Origin: an uncultured Kiritimatiellota bacterium
GTDB taxonomy: Bacteria; Verrucomicrobiota; Kiritimatiellia; RFP12; UBA1067
Direction: 5' to 3'
DNA length: 21,858 nt
NCBI GenBank assembly: GCA_934675625.1
Contig: CAKURH010000065.1
Coordinates: 1 to 21,858, forward strand
The position numbers were made by a program, and so were the translations under genes. Below the pieces are notes generated by a model, which searched no databases, was not told the DNA's origin, and saw only the letters and a list, made by a program, of their open reading frames with translations. Below are positions 1-9,570 of the stretch, in pieces; positions within the stretch are counted from its first letter, which is position 1, and each line of letters starts with the position of its first letter.

Positions 1-2600
1 CCCTTGCCCGCAATAGCCTTGCGCTTGCGGCTGTCGGCGCGGCGCTGACGGTTGGCGCCGCGAACCGCACGAATGTCGTGGCGGAAACGGGATGGCACGT
101 GGTCGTCTTCGACGAGCCGGGTGCGTTCAGCTGGACGCCGGATGCCGATTTGACGAACGCACGTGTCCTGATTGTGGGCGGCGGCGGTGGTGGCGGTTCC
201 TCAAAGGGCGGCGGTGGCGGCGGCGGACAGGTCGCCTATGGCGAAAGCCAGTCGTTCTCGGCGGGCGTGGCGTATGAAGGCTCGGTTGGTGCGGGCGGTG
301 TGGGCGGCATCAACTGGGGCGTGGGCGGCACAGGCGGGACGAGCGAATTCCTCGGCCTGAGCGCCACGGGCGGCGGTGGCGGGGCCGGAACCGGCAGCGT
401 CAAGCAGGGTTGCGCGGGCGCGAATGCGGGCGGTTCAGGTGCACATGCCGCCGCCGGTGCCGCACAGGATCCGACGGGACGCGACGGCGAAGATGCGACG
501 ACGGGATTCGTCTGGCAGGGGAACCAATGCGGCGGTTCGGGCTCGACGGCCGGTTCGGGCGGTGGCGGCGGCGCCTGCGGCGCGGGTGCTCGCGGCGTAT
601 CGGCAGACGGCGTGTCCGTGTCCGGCGACGGTGGCGCGGGCTTTCCCTGCGACATCACGGGCGAGACGGTTTTTTACGCCTGTGGCGGGGGTGGCGGCGC
701 GTTCGACACGTCGGCGCAGCCGGGTGCCGGAGGCAGTGCGCCGTCCTCGACGGCGGGTGCCGGCAGCGGCGCGAACGCACAGGCGGGCGGCGCGGCTGTG
801 GCCGGCACCGGTTCGGGCGGTGGCGGCGGCTACCTGAACAATTCGTCGTCCGGCACAGGCGGTGCGGGCGGCAGCGGCACGGTCGTGATCGCCTGGCAGA
901 CGCCTTTTGCGATTGTCGAGGGCTTTTCGGGCATTTTGGACGGACAGTCTCATGGCGTGTCCGTCACGCCAACGTTCACGCCGGAAGGGACGGAGATTGC
1001 CTATTCGACGGACGGCGGGGCAACGTGGCAGACGGCTTCGCCGACCTTTTCGGCGGCTGGCATCTACCGGGTTCTTGTCCGCCTGACGGCCCCCGGCTAT
1101 CCGGCGTTTCAGACCGATGCGACGGTTGCGCTGGACGGCGAGCCGACGGGCGCGCGGTTCGTCGTTCCGCCGTCCACGGCGGGGCATGTGGCGGCGTTTC
1201 CCTATGCGACGTGGGCGACGGCGGCCACGAACCTTCAGGATGCGGTTGACGCGGCGGCGGACGCCGCCGGTGGCGCGATCTATGTCCAGAGCGGGCTGTA
1301 TCCCGTCGCCGAGACGCTGGCGCTCACGAACGCTGGCGGCCTCGTCGTGCGCAGCTGGAAGGCGGGCGTCGGCGGTCTTGACCCCGACGGGACGGTGTTC
1401 GACGCCGGCTATCCGACGCGCAGCAACCGCGTCGCCCGTCTGGCGGGCGTGCGCGTGGAAGGCCTGACCTTCGCGAACGGGTATCTCTCCGGCAACGGTG
1501 CGGGGGTTTACGTCGAAAAGGCTCCGGGCGGTGACCGTTCCGTCGTCCTGAAGGATTGCGTCATCCGGGACTGCCGGGCCGAGAAGGACGGTGCGCAGGG
1601 CGGTGGCGTTTTTCTGGGCGTTGGCGGGCTCTCGCTGGCGGGCTGTCGCTTCGCCGGGAATGCCGCCGTCGGCAAAAGCGCGCAGGGCGGTGCGCTGCAC
1701 TGCACGGCGGCGACGCTGCGCGACTGCCTGTTCGCGACAAATCGTGTCGAAGGCAGCGGCGTCATCGGCGGTGCCGTGCGGGCCGTCAATCAGCTGGTTG
1801 CCGAGGACTGCACGTTTGACGGCAATGTCCAGGCGAAGACGTCGGGCAGCGAGGGCGGCGGCTCGGCCGTCAACGGCGGCGGACAGTCCAAGCACACGTT
1901 CCGTCGTTGCTTGTTCTTGGGCCAGAAGACGTCAGACCGCGCGGTGCTGCAGCTGAACAATGCCTCGGAGGTTTCGGACTGCCGCTTCGTCGGCAACAGC
2001 TGGGGGAATGGCGCGAACGGGCTTTCCGCCCTTTGGACGCGCTGCGTCTTCTCGAACGAGACGGGCGCGATTGCCTTTAACGGCAGTCCGACGTTCCGCA
2101 ATTGCCTGTTCGTTTCGTCGGCGGTGCCGGTCGATCTCTGGACGGGCGGTTCGCCGGCGTATGAGAACTGCACATTCGTCCGCACGGCTTTTGCGTCCTT
2201 TGGCCAAGGTTGGGCGGGTGAGGGCCCTCGAATCGTCAACTGCGCGTTCAGCGGAAACGAGCGGGACTGGACGGTTCGTGGCACGCCGACCGTCGTGCTG
2301 AACGCGACGAACTGCTGCTCAACGGCCGAAGGGCTCGCGGCATTCGGCGTCGGCAATTTCGTCCGGCGGAGCCTGAAGTTCGTGAACGCGGCGGGCGGTG
2401 ACTATCGCCTCAAGCCGACTTCGCCGTGCCGCGACGCGGGCGTGACGCTGGACTGGATGACGGCAGACGCGACGGACTTGGACGGCGCGCCGCGTCGACG
2501 TGATGCGTCGGGGGCGGTCTCGGACGAGGCCCTGCCGGACATCGGCTGCTACGAATGCGGCCAGTCGCGTTATTTCGGCTCGCTGCTCATCATCCGCTGA
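1..2600 (+). CDS. Glycine-rich, right-handed beta-helix surface protein (5' end outside window)
   Basis: The gene is cut by the left edge. The frame is open from base 3 and reads a hydrophobic alanine-rich stretch (ALAAVGAALTVGAA) before the first in-frame GTG at 78, which looks like a signal peptide core, so the true start lies upstream. Order of parts: signal peptide; a long glycine-rich region (about nt 170-890) with many GGGGGG runs, like the Gly-rich domain of tail-fibre and surface proteins; a small Ig-like beta-sandwich (about nt 900-1130) with a STDGGATW motif; a right-handed beta-helix with repeated 'C-x-F/I' rungs (about nt 1190-2380); and a tail with LDGAPRRRD and DIGCYE, the signature of choice-of-anchor-Q proteins. 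It ends in GSLLIIR. The role is probably an exported adhesin or glycan-binding scaffold; no catalytic residues are recognised. Fourteen bases separate it from the next gene, suggesting one operon. Export and fold are fairly sure; function is not. Confidence 0.8.
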   Translation, partial: LARNSLALAAVGAALTVGAANRTNVVAETGWHVVVFDEPGAFSWTPDADLTNARVLIVGGGGGGGSSKGGGGGGGQVAYGESQSFSAGVAYEGSVGAGGVGGINWGVGGTGGTSEFLGLSATGGGGGAGTGSVKQGCAGANAGGSGAHAAAGAAQDPTGRDGEDATTGFVWQGNQCGGSGSTAGSGGGGGACGAGARGVSADGVSVSGDGGAGFPCDITGETVFYACGGGGGAFDTSAQPGAGGSAPSSTAGAGSGANAQAGGAAVAGTGSGGGGGYLNNSSSGTGGAGGSGTVVIAWQTPFAIVEGFSGILDGQSHGVSVTPTFTPEGTEIAYSTDGGATWQTASPTFSAAGIYRVLVRLTAPGYPAFQTDATVALDGEPTGARFVVPPSTAGHVAAFPYATWATAATNLQDAVDAAADAAGGAIYVQSGLYPVAETLALTNAGGLVVRSWKAGVGGLDPDGTVFDAGYPTRSNRVARLAGVRVEGLTFANGYLSGNGAGVYVEKAPGGDRSVVLKDCVIRDCRAEKDGAQGGGVFLGVGGLSLAGCRFAGNAAVGKSAQGGALHCTAATLRDCLFATNRVEGSGVIGGAVRAVNQLVAEDCTFDGNVQAKTSGSEGGGSAVNGGGQSKHTFRRCLFLGQKTSDRAVLQLNNASEVSDCRFVGNSWGNGANGLSALWTRCVFSNETGAIAFNGSPTFRNCLFVSSAVPVDLWTGGSPAYENCTFVRTAFASFGQGWAGEGPRIVNCAFSGNERDWTVRGTPTVVLNATNCCSTAEGLAAFGVGNFVRRSLKFVNAAGGDYRLKPTSPCRDAGVTLDWMTADATDLDGAPRRRDASGAVSDEALPDIGCYECGQSRYFGSLLIIR
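2577..2597 (+). other. C-terminal G-x-x-x-I-I-R motif, copy 1
   Basis: These are the last seven codons of the beta-helix protein, GSLLIIR, directly followed by TGA. The same pattern (GLAVIIR) ends the beta-strand-repeat protein that stops at 17233. It follows a Y-F in this copy. It may be a sorting or anchoring tag, or only the last beta strand of the fold; the sequence alone cannot decide. Confidence 0.4.
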
Positions 2601-2614
2601 AAAGGGCTAAGGAC

Positions 2615-3919
2615 ATGGAAGAGAAAACGGAAATCGAAACCGAAGGGTTTCGGCTCGGCGTCCTGGCGACGCTTGTGACAGCGGCTGCGCTTGCCCTGCC
2701 GGCGTCGGCCTGGGACGGCGCGCCCCACACGGCGATCTCGGCGCGCGCCCTGCAGTTGCAGGACGATGCCGACCGCGCGCTCTTTGGCGACCGCGCCGAG
2801 GCGTATGCCGCGCATGACTGCCTGATTCCCGACTGGGTCTATCGGAAGGACGGGTCGGAGCATTACGTCTGGGACTACGTTGGCGAAGTTCTGGAGGACA
2901 CGTCCGATCCGCGCTTCGAGTGCTTCCACCTCTATCCGGGTCCCGCGAAGGCCTACGACCTCCTGTCGCACTACATCCGCGCCGCCGTGGCGGCGGGGCG
3001 TGCCGGGCGCACGAACGACTTCAGCAGCCTCATGGGCGTGCTGAGCCACATGCTGGAGGACTGGACGTGTCCGCCGCATGCGACGGCGGGCGACAACATG
3101 ATGGGCATTCTGCAGAGCTACCTGCCGCCGCCGCCCGGCAAGGAGACCGTGGTTCTCCATTGGGCGCTGGAGACAGGCGGCTTCTCGTTGGACGACGTGG
3201 CGTCTGCGCCGCGTGTTCTGGCCGCCTCTCCCGAAGAGCTCGCGTGGCGGCTGCTGGGGACAATCGAACGCGACCACCTCGCGGCGCGCGCGACGATCGT
3301 GCCGATGGTCGAGGCCGTCTACCGGGGTGACACGGCCGCATGTTCGGCCAAGCAGAAGGAGTCGGCCGTGCGGGGCGTGCGCCTGACGGCCGACTGTGTG
3401 CGGACGGTCTGCGCGCTTGTGCGCACGTCCGACGCAGGGCCCGCGCGGGCCGTTTCGCTGGCGGACGTGATGCCGCTGGAGGCGGATCGCCTGGTCTATC
3501 CACAGTCGGCCTATTTCTGGGATCCGTACTGGGGCTGCCCGACGCGCGACTTCACCTTCCGCGACGGCAAGGAGCGTCTGCCCTTGGCCCTCCGCCGCAA
3601 CGGCGTCCGCACCGAGGTCAAGGGCCTCGGCTTCGGGACGAAAGCCTATTCCTGGTTCTTGCCGAAGGGCGTCTTTCGTCGGTTTACGGCCGAATGCGGC
3701 CTCCATGCCGACCTCGCGGACGGCGCCACGGCGACCGTCGAGATCCGGGTCAACGGCGCGACGCGGACGGCGTTTCCGCTACGCGGCGGGGACGACGCGC
3801 GGGCGCTTGTCCTGACATTGCCGGCCGACGTGACGAATCTCGCGATTCGCGTGGCGGGCGACCGCGCCGTGCGCAAGACCTATTTCGTGTTCGGGAATCC
3901 CGAACTTCACTTCCAGTGA
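2615..3919 (+). CDS. Zinc-dependent phospholipase C/P1 nuclease-like protein with C-terminal NPCBM domain
   Basis: A 434-residue exported protein. The ATG at 2615 is preferred over an upstream in-frame start at 2555, which would overlap the previous gene and give no signal peptide. Residues 14-32 form a hydrophobic segment ending ASA, and cleavage there exposes Trp33. In the zinc phospholipase C/P1 nuclease family the mature N-terminal Trp is a zinc ligand, and P1 has W1 and H6; here WDGAPH gives W33 and H38 with the same spacing. A second family motif, H-x3-D-x5-H, is seen as H145, D149 and H155 in LSHMLEDWTCPPHA. Residues about 292-433 match the NPCBM pattern, with GLGFGTKAYS near 337. The enzyme would cleave phosphodiester bonds (lipid or nucleic acid) in the periplasm or outside while binding glycan. 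The n-region of the signal peptide is unusually acidic (MEEKTEIETE). The ribosome-binding site is weak. Confidence 0.75.
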   Translation: MEEKTEIETEGFRLGVLATLVTAAALALPASAWDGAPHTAISARALQLQDDADRALFGDRAEAYAAHDCLIPDWVYRKDGSEHYVWDYVGEVLEDTSDPRFECFHLYPGPAKAYDLLSHYIRAAVAAGRAGRTNDFSSLMGVLSHMLEDWTCPPHATAGDNMMGILQSYLPPPPGKETVVLHWALETGGFSLDDVASAPRVLAASPEELAWRLLGTIERDHLAARATIVPMVEAVYRGDTAACSAKQKESAVRGVRLTADCVRTVCALVRTSDAGPARAVSLADVMPLEADRLVYPQSAYFWDPYWGCPTRDFTFRDGKERLPLALRRNGVRTEVKGLGFGTKAYSWFLPKGVFRRFTAECGLHADLADGATATVEIRVNGATRTAFPLRGGDDARALVLTLPADVTNLAIRVAGDRAVRKTYFVFGNPELHFQ

Positions 3920-3933
3920 CGGAGGCTTGAAGA

Positions 3934-6900
3934 ATGAGAAGAGACAAGATGTCGAGGCGAAAGGTCGCGGGATTGGCGGCCGTGACGTGGATGGCTCTGT
4001 GCGCGTGGGGAGGCGGCGTCCCGGACAATCTGGATTTCGAGCGGGGAGACCTGTCGGGCTGGACGGGCGACGGGCACTGGTGCGTCGTTACGCCCGATGC
4101 GGCGTTCGCCGCGCCGCGCGTCTCCGTGCATGGGATGTTCTCGGCCGTCGCGAAGTCCGATCGGGGCGAGGCGGTCGTTCAGTCCTACGAGAAAAGCGCG
4201 ACGTACCAAGGGCCGCGCGTCCTCGTCTCGCCGCCGCTGGAGGTGTCCGACAAGTATCTTGTCCTTTCGCTGGCGGGCGCGCCGATGAAAGGCGGAAAGG
4301 GCGTCTCGGCGGAACTGCTGGATGCCGACGGCCGACCGTGCGCCGCGCCGTTCGTGCGGGGCCCGGCATTCGCCGCGTTCGACGTCTCGGCCTTGCGCGG
4401 GCGGACGGTGCGTCTGCGCATCACGGCCGTCGAGGCCGCCGCCGCCGCCGTCGACAACGTCTTTTTCGCGCCGCAGCCGATTCCCCGTCTCGCTGCCGCT
4501 TCACGTGACGGCGAGACGGTCGTGACGGCCGAGGGGGAGCTGGCCGCGACGGTGCGCGTGCGTGTGCTCGACCACTTCAACGGCGTTGTCTTGGACGCCG
4601 CCCGTCCGCTCGTCCGAGGGGCGAACGCCTTTGCGTGGAAGAGCGTGCGCGGACGGCGCAACCGCGTCTTCGTGACCGTCGCCCTGCCGAACGGGCGGAT
4701 TGTCTTCGACGAGCTGCAGAAGGTGAGCCCCGAGGCAATCGCCGAACGGCAGGCCGTGCGCCTGCCGCACACGGGCTGGACACGCTGCGACACGGACGAC
4801 GTGCGCGCCGAGCGACCGCCGGCGGACGCGAAGCCCGTCCCGGCGTTCGCCTCGCCGTTCAAGCCGAGCGGCGAATTCTTCTGGCGCAACGCCGCCGCGT
4901 GGAAGCCCACGCGCGCGCAGCAGTTCTACCGGCTGCGACTCGACGTGCCGCGCGCGTCCGGCTCCGTGCGCACGCTTCTGCGCTTTCCGCACGGGGGCGG
5001 CGGGCTTTTTGCGCTCTTCGTCAACGGACGGCAGGCTGTCGCGGAGACGATGCTGCAGTCGTATGCGGACACCTCCTTTGACCTTACCGATTTCCTGTCC
5101 GACGGCGCGAACGACCTGCTGGTGCGCATCCGCAACCCGAAGTTCTTTGTGCCGGGCTTTCCGAATGCTCAACCGGCCGTGCCCGTCTTTCGGCACGCGG
5201 ACGCCGCCCTGTGCGGCATTCTGGGCGATGGCTGGGTCGAGCGCGTGCCGTCCGTCGCCGTGCGGAACTGCTACATTGACGCCCGGCCGGACGAAGACCG
5301 CGTGACCTGCCGCACACGGCTTGTGAACCGAGGGGCTTCGGCGGACGACGTGTCCGTGTCCGCGCGCGTCTTCGACGACGCGACGGGCCGTCTCTGCGGC
5401 GCGCTGCCGCCCGTGCGCGCGTCCGTTCCGGCCGGCGGCGTCGCGCTGGTCACGAATGCGGCCGTCGTGGCCGACCTGCCGCGCTGGACGCCCGACACGC
5501 CCCGTCTGCTGCGTCTGGAAATTTCCGTCACGGGGAAAGACGGGACGGATGTCGTCAACGAGCGCTTCGGCTTCCGCGCTTACGCGCGCGACGGGCGGCG
5601 GTTCTTGCTCAACGGCATTCCCGTCACGGTGCTGGAGGCGCTCATGCAGCCCGACAGCTTGCGCGCGCAGTGGAAGACCTGGTGGGGCGCGAACGCCATC
5701 CGCCGTCCCTGCTGCCTCGACCAGCTGGACGCCGCCGATGAGGAAGGATACTTGACGCGCATGGTTCAGGAGGACATCTACCCCGCCGGATCCGTCAACA
5801 ACCCGCCTGAGCCGCCGGCGAGCTTTGACGCGCCGTTTAGGAAGCTGGAAATGGCCCAGTTCGAGACGTTCTACAACCACCCGTCCGTCTACCTGTTCTG
5901 TCTCGGCAACGAGCTGGACGGGCACGGCTACTTCCGGGCGCAGACGGCCGCGCGCTACGGACGTCTCTTCGGCTCCATCGCCGCCGCCATCAAGGCCATT
6001 GACCCCGACCGGCCCGTCTGCGGTTCGGGTGACGCGATCGCCGACTTCTTCCGTGACCGGGCCTGGAACGTCCATTATCCCCACGAGTATTCGATCGCCC
6101 ATGACCTGCCGCGTTCGGGGATGCTGCTGAGCGAGGGACATCCCCTTCATGTCCTCGACCCCAACCGCCCGTGGGACGGCAAGCCCGTCTTCTGCGGCGA
6201 GAACTTCTCGGAGTCCGGCGTCGGGCCGTATCTGGCCGCGTTCGGCGGCGATCTGCCGGACGACATGGCGAACTGGTTTCGCGTCTGGCGCGCGTTCTTC
6301 CGCGTCCGCTCGCGCGCCATGCGGATGGACGGCATTTCCGCCATTGCGCCGTTCACGCCGATCAACACGCTGCGGAACTACTATCCCGTCGAGCTCTTCC
6401 TGACGGACTACCGCACCCAGTTCGACGTCGGCGAGACGGTGCGTCTGCCCGTGACGGTTCTCCACGACGTCTTCGTCGACGAGGCGCTCGACCTGCGCTG
6501 GACGCTGCGCCGGGGCGACGAGACGCTGTCGGAAGGAACGCTTCCCGTCACGCTCAAGGCGGGCGAGCGGCGTTCGTTCCGTCTGCCGCCGATCCGGCTG
6601 CCGCAGGAGGAGGCGAAACTTGCGCTGCGGCTTCAGCTCTTCCGCGAGGGCCGTCCGCTGGGCCGCTGGGGCGTCTGGGCGGGGCGGCTGTTCGCCGTGA
6701 AGGCCGAGAAGCCGTCGACCGGGCCGCATTTCCGCCGCATCCGCCAGACGGACTTGCCGACCGATCCGCGCGCGCTGCGTGACTGGGTTGCGGCGGGCAA
6801 CACGCTCTTCGTCGATGTCGCGTCGCCCGGCACGCTTCAAGTCGGCGCCGTCCCTGTCTCGGCCGTTGACCACAACGATTCGCGCACGTTCAACGTCGCG

Positions 6901-9543
6901 CGTCATGATCCGCTCTTGCGCGGACTGCCGGACGGGCTTTTGCGGAACTGGGATCGCACGACGCAGCGCGTGATGGGCGTCGCGCTTCTGCGCCCGGAGT
7001 CGGCGGCGTGTCGCACGCTCTGCGTCTCGGGCGACGAGTCGGGCATGCGCTTCGCCTCTTGTCTTGAAGAGCGGCACGGGAACGGGCGCATCCTCTACTC
7101 GACGCTGGGCAGCGTGCCGGGGCTGGCTGAGGCGGACGTCCCCGCGTGGCGGCGACTGGTGGCGAACGCATCTGCGCGAGCCGCTGCGGACATGGGCGAG
7201 GCGGCGCGTCGCGCGCCGAAGACCCTCTATGCGGATGCGCGGGACGCGTCGGTTGACGTTGCCGCGCTGGTGCGCGCGGCAAAAGGCGGCGCGACGGTCG
7301 TCGTGGCGCGCCTTACGCCGCAGAACCTCGCGCGCTTCCGTCCGCTCGTCGGCGACCTCTCCCTCGCGCGGGCGCCGGACGGCAATGCGAATGCGCTCGT
7401 CGCGAAGACGGCGGATTCGCCGCTCTTGGACGCGATCACGAGCGAGGACCTCTCGTGGCGGCGTGGGCGGGTCATGTTCGTGCTGGGCGGCAAGGACATG
7501 CGCACGACGCTGACGGCGATGTACGACTGGGCGGTCAGCGGGGACGGCGGGACGCCGGGGGCGCGGGCGCTGACGCGGCCGGGGGCGTTGTGGGAGCGGC
7601 CGTTCGGCGCTGGTCGCGTCATCGTTGACCAGATCCGCTGGCCAGAGGCCGCTGTTGAGTCCGTCGAGGCCCTGCGCACGGCACTCACCTGGTATGCGAA
7701 TCTCGGTCTGGTCGATCCGACGGCGCTGTCGGGACGGGCACAGGTGCGCCACGTCGATCTGCCGTTTGCGGAAACGTGGCGCGGCGCGTCCAACGACCTG
7801 CAGCTGCCGTCGGCGGAGACGTGGTTCAGGACGCATCCGCCGGCCGCGATCCTCGGAAGCGCGGCCGAGTTCCGCCGCAACCCGCACACCCTCGACATTC
7901 CCGTGCCGGCGGTGGCCGCGCGCGCCGACCGAATCGTCTTGGATCAGGCGAACGCCTTCGGCTACATCGACTACTCGATGGGTCGGCCCTATGCGACCGT
8001 CACGTTCGGCTATGCGGACGGAACGGCGGAGGCGCAGACGCTCCGCTACGGCGCGCATGGCGACGACGTGCGCGTGAAGAGCGCGGCGCCGCTTGGGTCG
8101 GCGCGGCAGGTCGCCGAGGCCAAGCGGGACGGCGTGTCGGTCTACCGCGTCGCCCTGCGCAACCCGCGTCGGGACGTCGACCTCAAGACGGTGACGGTCG
8201 CGACGGCGGACGAGAAGATCGTTCCGATCGTCTTCTCTGCCGCTGCCGTGCTGCCGGCGGCGGCGGAAGGCCCGCGCGCGGCCCTGGAGAACGGACTCTG
8301 GAAGCTGGCGGTCCGTCTGCGGGTCGCGGCGGACGACGGACGTCGCGTCTGGTCGGTCTGCGGCCCCTACGCCAACGAGTGGACGGACGACCCGGAGAAG
8401 CGCCCGCCCGCGTTCGACGAGCCGTTTGCGCCGGAGCGCGGCATCGACCTGCGCCGCCCGGCGGACGACCGTTCCTGGAAACGCTATGCGGACGCCTTTG
8501 ACGCGGCGAAGCCCGACGTCCTGCACGCGATGAACCCGGAAAACATCCTGCCGTTCGGCACGCACCGCAAGGACAGGTACGTTTCCTACTTCTACACGAA
8601 AGTCCATTCGCCCGTGCGTCAGCGCGCGCTGGTGGCGATCGGCTCGGACGACGGGTTCAAGCTTTGGCTGAACGGGCGTCCCGTGCATGAGCATTTCGTG
8701 CTGCGCGGCTGCCGTCTGGGCGGTGACGTCTGCGAAGTCACGCTGGAGAAGGGGTGGAACACCGTGCTGATCAAGCACATCAAGATGCGTCTGGGCGCCG
8801 GCATCGCCTTCGACCTGAAGCCCTACGACCCGAAGTGGCGGGAGGTCTCCGGGTTCGCGATCGGCGAACGTCCGTCCCTGCCGTTGCGCTATGACGCCTA
8901 CGCGGCGGATCGACTGGAGATTCCGGGCGTCCTGACGATTCGCGCGGGCGGGACGTCGAAGGTCGAGCCGGGCATCCATTCGGGCTCAGCCGTGACCGCC
9001 TTCACGGCGCCGGACGGCTCGCAGGGCCTCAAGCTCGACTACGCCTGTGCGGGCGGCGGCGGAATTCGGACGAAGCGGTCGGACTTCCAGCGCGCGGAGC
9101 CGCTGGCGAGCGGTCTGTTCTCGATGGATCTCTTCTTCTTTCGAGACGAGCCACTGGAGAAGAAAGTCCAGCTGGCCGTGCGCAACGCCGGCGGACGCCA
9201 TGCGGGGGACGTCTTCGTCGAGCTGGCACCGATTGCGGATGGGGCGTTCGTCCTGACACTGCGCTACGAGGGGGCGTCCAAGGAAGGGGATCGCGTGCTG
9301 ACGGCGCGTGTGCCGCCGCCGCCGAAGGAGCGGTGGCTGCCGCTGTCGGTTGGCTGGGGACGCGAGGGACTTCGTGTCGCGCTGGGGGACGCCGTGCTCA
9401 TCGACCAGCCCGACAACCACGACCGCCTTTTCTCGACGCCGGTCTTCACGCAGTTTTTGGTCGGCCCGCACATGACGCGCGGCGCGCTCGCGTTCCGTAA
9501 CGCGACCCTCGCGGCGAACGACGCGCGCCTATTGGCCGAGTAG
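3934..9543 (+). CDS. Giant multidomain GH2-like glycoside hydrolase
   Basis: An 1869-residue exported protein, about twice the usual GH2 length. GGAGG at 3921-3925 lies 8 bases before the ATG and fixes the start; MRRDKMSRRK followed by a hydrophobic stretch is a signal peptide. Order of parts: a lectin-like beta-sandwich (about 30-190, NLDFERGDLSGW); the GH2 sugar-binding jelly roll (about 330-410, LFVNGRQ); an Ig-like domain (about 445-550); a TIM barrel (about 555-800) with proposed acid/base E660 in LGNELDGH and nucleophile E756 in KPVFCGENF; two tandem regions with 'DPLLRGL' and 'DSPLLDAI' that look GATase-like (about 940-1200); a beta-sandwich near 1310-1400; a PA14-like sandwich near 1470-1630 (SDDGFKLWLNGRPVHE); and a concanavalin-like end. 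The sugar specificity (beta-galactosidase, glucuronidase or other) cannot be read. It is last in the first operon, 14 bases after its neighbour. Confidence 0.82.
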   Translation: MRRDKMSRRKVAGLAAVTWMALCAWGGGVPDNLDFERGDLSGWTGDGHWCVVTPDAAFAAPRVSVHGMFSAVAKSDRGEAVVQSYEKSATYQGPRVLVSPPLEVSDKYLVLSLAGAPMKGGKGVSAELLDADGRPCAAPFVRGPAFAAFDVSALRGRTVRLRITAVEAAAAAVDNVFFAPQPIPRLAAASRDGETVVTAEGELAATVRVRVLDHFNGVVLDAARPLVRGANAFAWKSVRGRRNRVFVTVALPNGRIVFDELQKVSPEAIAERQAVRLPHTGWTRCDTDDVRAERPPADAKPVPAFASPFKPSGEFFWRNAAAWKPTRAQQFYRLRLDVPRASGSVRTLLRFPHGGGGLFALFVNGRQAVAETMLQSYADTSFDLTDFLSDGANDLLVRIRNPKFFVPGFPNAQPAVPVFRHADAALCGILGDGWVERVPSVAVRNCYIDARPDEDRVTCRTRLVNRGASADDVSVSARVFDDATGRLCGALPPVRASVPAGGVALVTNAAVVADLPRWTPDTPRLLRLEISVTGKDGTDVVNERFGFRAYARDGRRFLLNGIPVTVLEALMQPDSLRAQWKTWWGANAIRRPCCLDQLDAADEEGYLTRMVQEDIYPAGSVNNPPEPPASFDAPFRKLEMAQFETFYNHPSVYLFCLGNELDGHGYFRAQTAARYGRLFGSIAAAIKAIDPDRPVCGSGDAIADFFRDRAWNVHYPHEYSIAHDLPRSGMLLSEGHPLHVLDPNRPWDGKPVFCGENFSESGVGPYLAAFGGDLPDDMANWFRVWRAFFRVRSRAMRMDGISAIAPFTPINTLRNYYPVELFLTDYRTQFDVGETVRLPVTVLHDVFVDEALDLRWTLRRGDETLSEGTLPVTLKAGERRSFRLPPIRLPQEEAKLALRLQLFREGRPLGRWGVWAGRLFAVKAEKPSTGPHFRRIRQTDLPTDPRALRDWVAAGNTLFVDVASPGTLQVGAVPVSAVDHNDSRTFNVARHDPLLRGLPDGLLRNWDRTTQRVMGVALLRPESAACRTLCVSGDESGMRFASCLEERHGNGRILYSTLGSVPGLAEADVPAWRRLVANASARAAADMGEAARRAPKTLYADARDASVDVAALVRAAKGGATVVVARLTPQNLARFRPLVGDLSLARAPDGNANALVAKTADSPLLDAITSEDLSWRRGRVMFVLGGKDMRTTLTAMYDWAVSGDGGTPGARALTRPGALWERPFGAGRVIVDQIRWPEAAVESVEALRTALTWYANLGLVDPTALSGRAQVRHVDLPFAETWRGASNDLQLPSAETWFRTHPPAAILGSAAEFRRNPHTLDIPVPAVAARADRIVLDQANAFGYIDYSMGRPYATVTFGYADGTAEAQTLRYGAHGDDVRVKSAAPLGSARQVAEAKRDGVSVYRVALRNPRRDVDLKTVTVATADEKIVPIVFSAAAVLPAAAEGPRAALENGLWKLAVRLRVAADDGRRVWSVCGPYANEWTDDPEKRPPAFDEPFAPERGIDLRRPADDRSWKRYADAFDAAKPDVLHAMNPENILPFGTHRKDRYVSYFYTKVHSPVRQRALVAIGSDDGFKLWLNGRPVHEHFVLRGCRLGGDVCEVTLEKGWNTVLIKHIKMRLGAGIAFDLKPYDPKWREVSGFAIGERPSLPLRYDAYAADRLEIPGVLTIRAGGTSKVEPGIHSGSAVTAFTAPDGSQGLKLDYACAGGGGIRTKRSDFQRAEPLASGLFSMDLFFFRDEPLEKKVQLAVRNAGGRHAGDVFVELAPIADGAFVLTLRYEGASKEGDRVLTARVPPPPKERWLPLSVGWGREGLRVALGDAVLIDQPDNHDRLFSTPVFTQFLVGPHMTRGALAFRNATLAANDARLLAE

Positions 9544-9570
9544 GCGTAGACGAATAAGTCTATTGCACAG

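Noticed and set aside
78..80. GTG as the true start of the beta-helix protein
   Set aside because: The frame is open upstream to base 3 and reads a hydrophobic alanine-rich signal-peptide core, so the start is outside the window.
170..890. Glycine-rich GGC/GGT repeats as a tandem DNA repeat or CRISPR-like array
   Set aside because: The repeats are irregular, stay in frame, and encode a known kind of glycine-rich protein domain.
4501..8979. Long antisense reading frame (1492 codons) opposite the GH2-like gene
   Set aside because: It is Arg/Ala-rich with no recognisable domain and is a product of the GC-rich codon use; the plus strand has clear domains and an SD.
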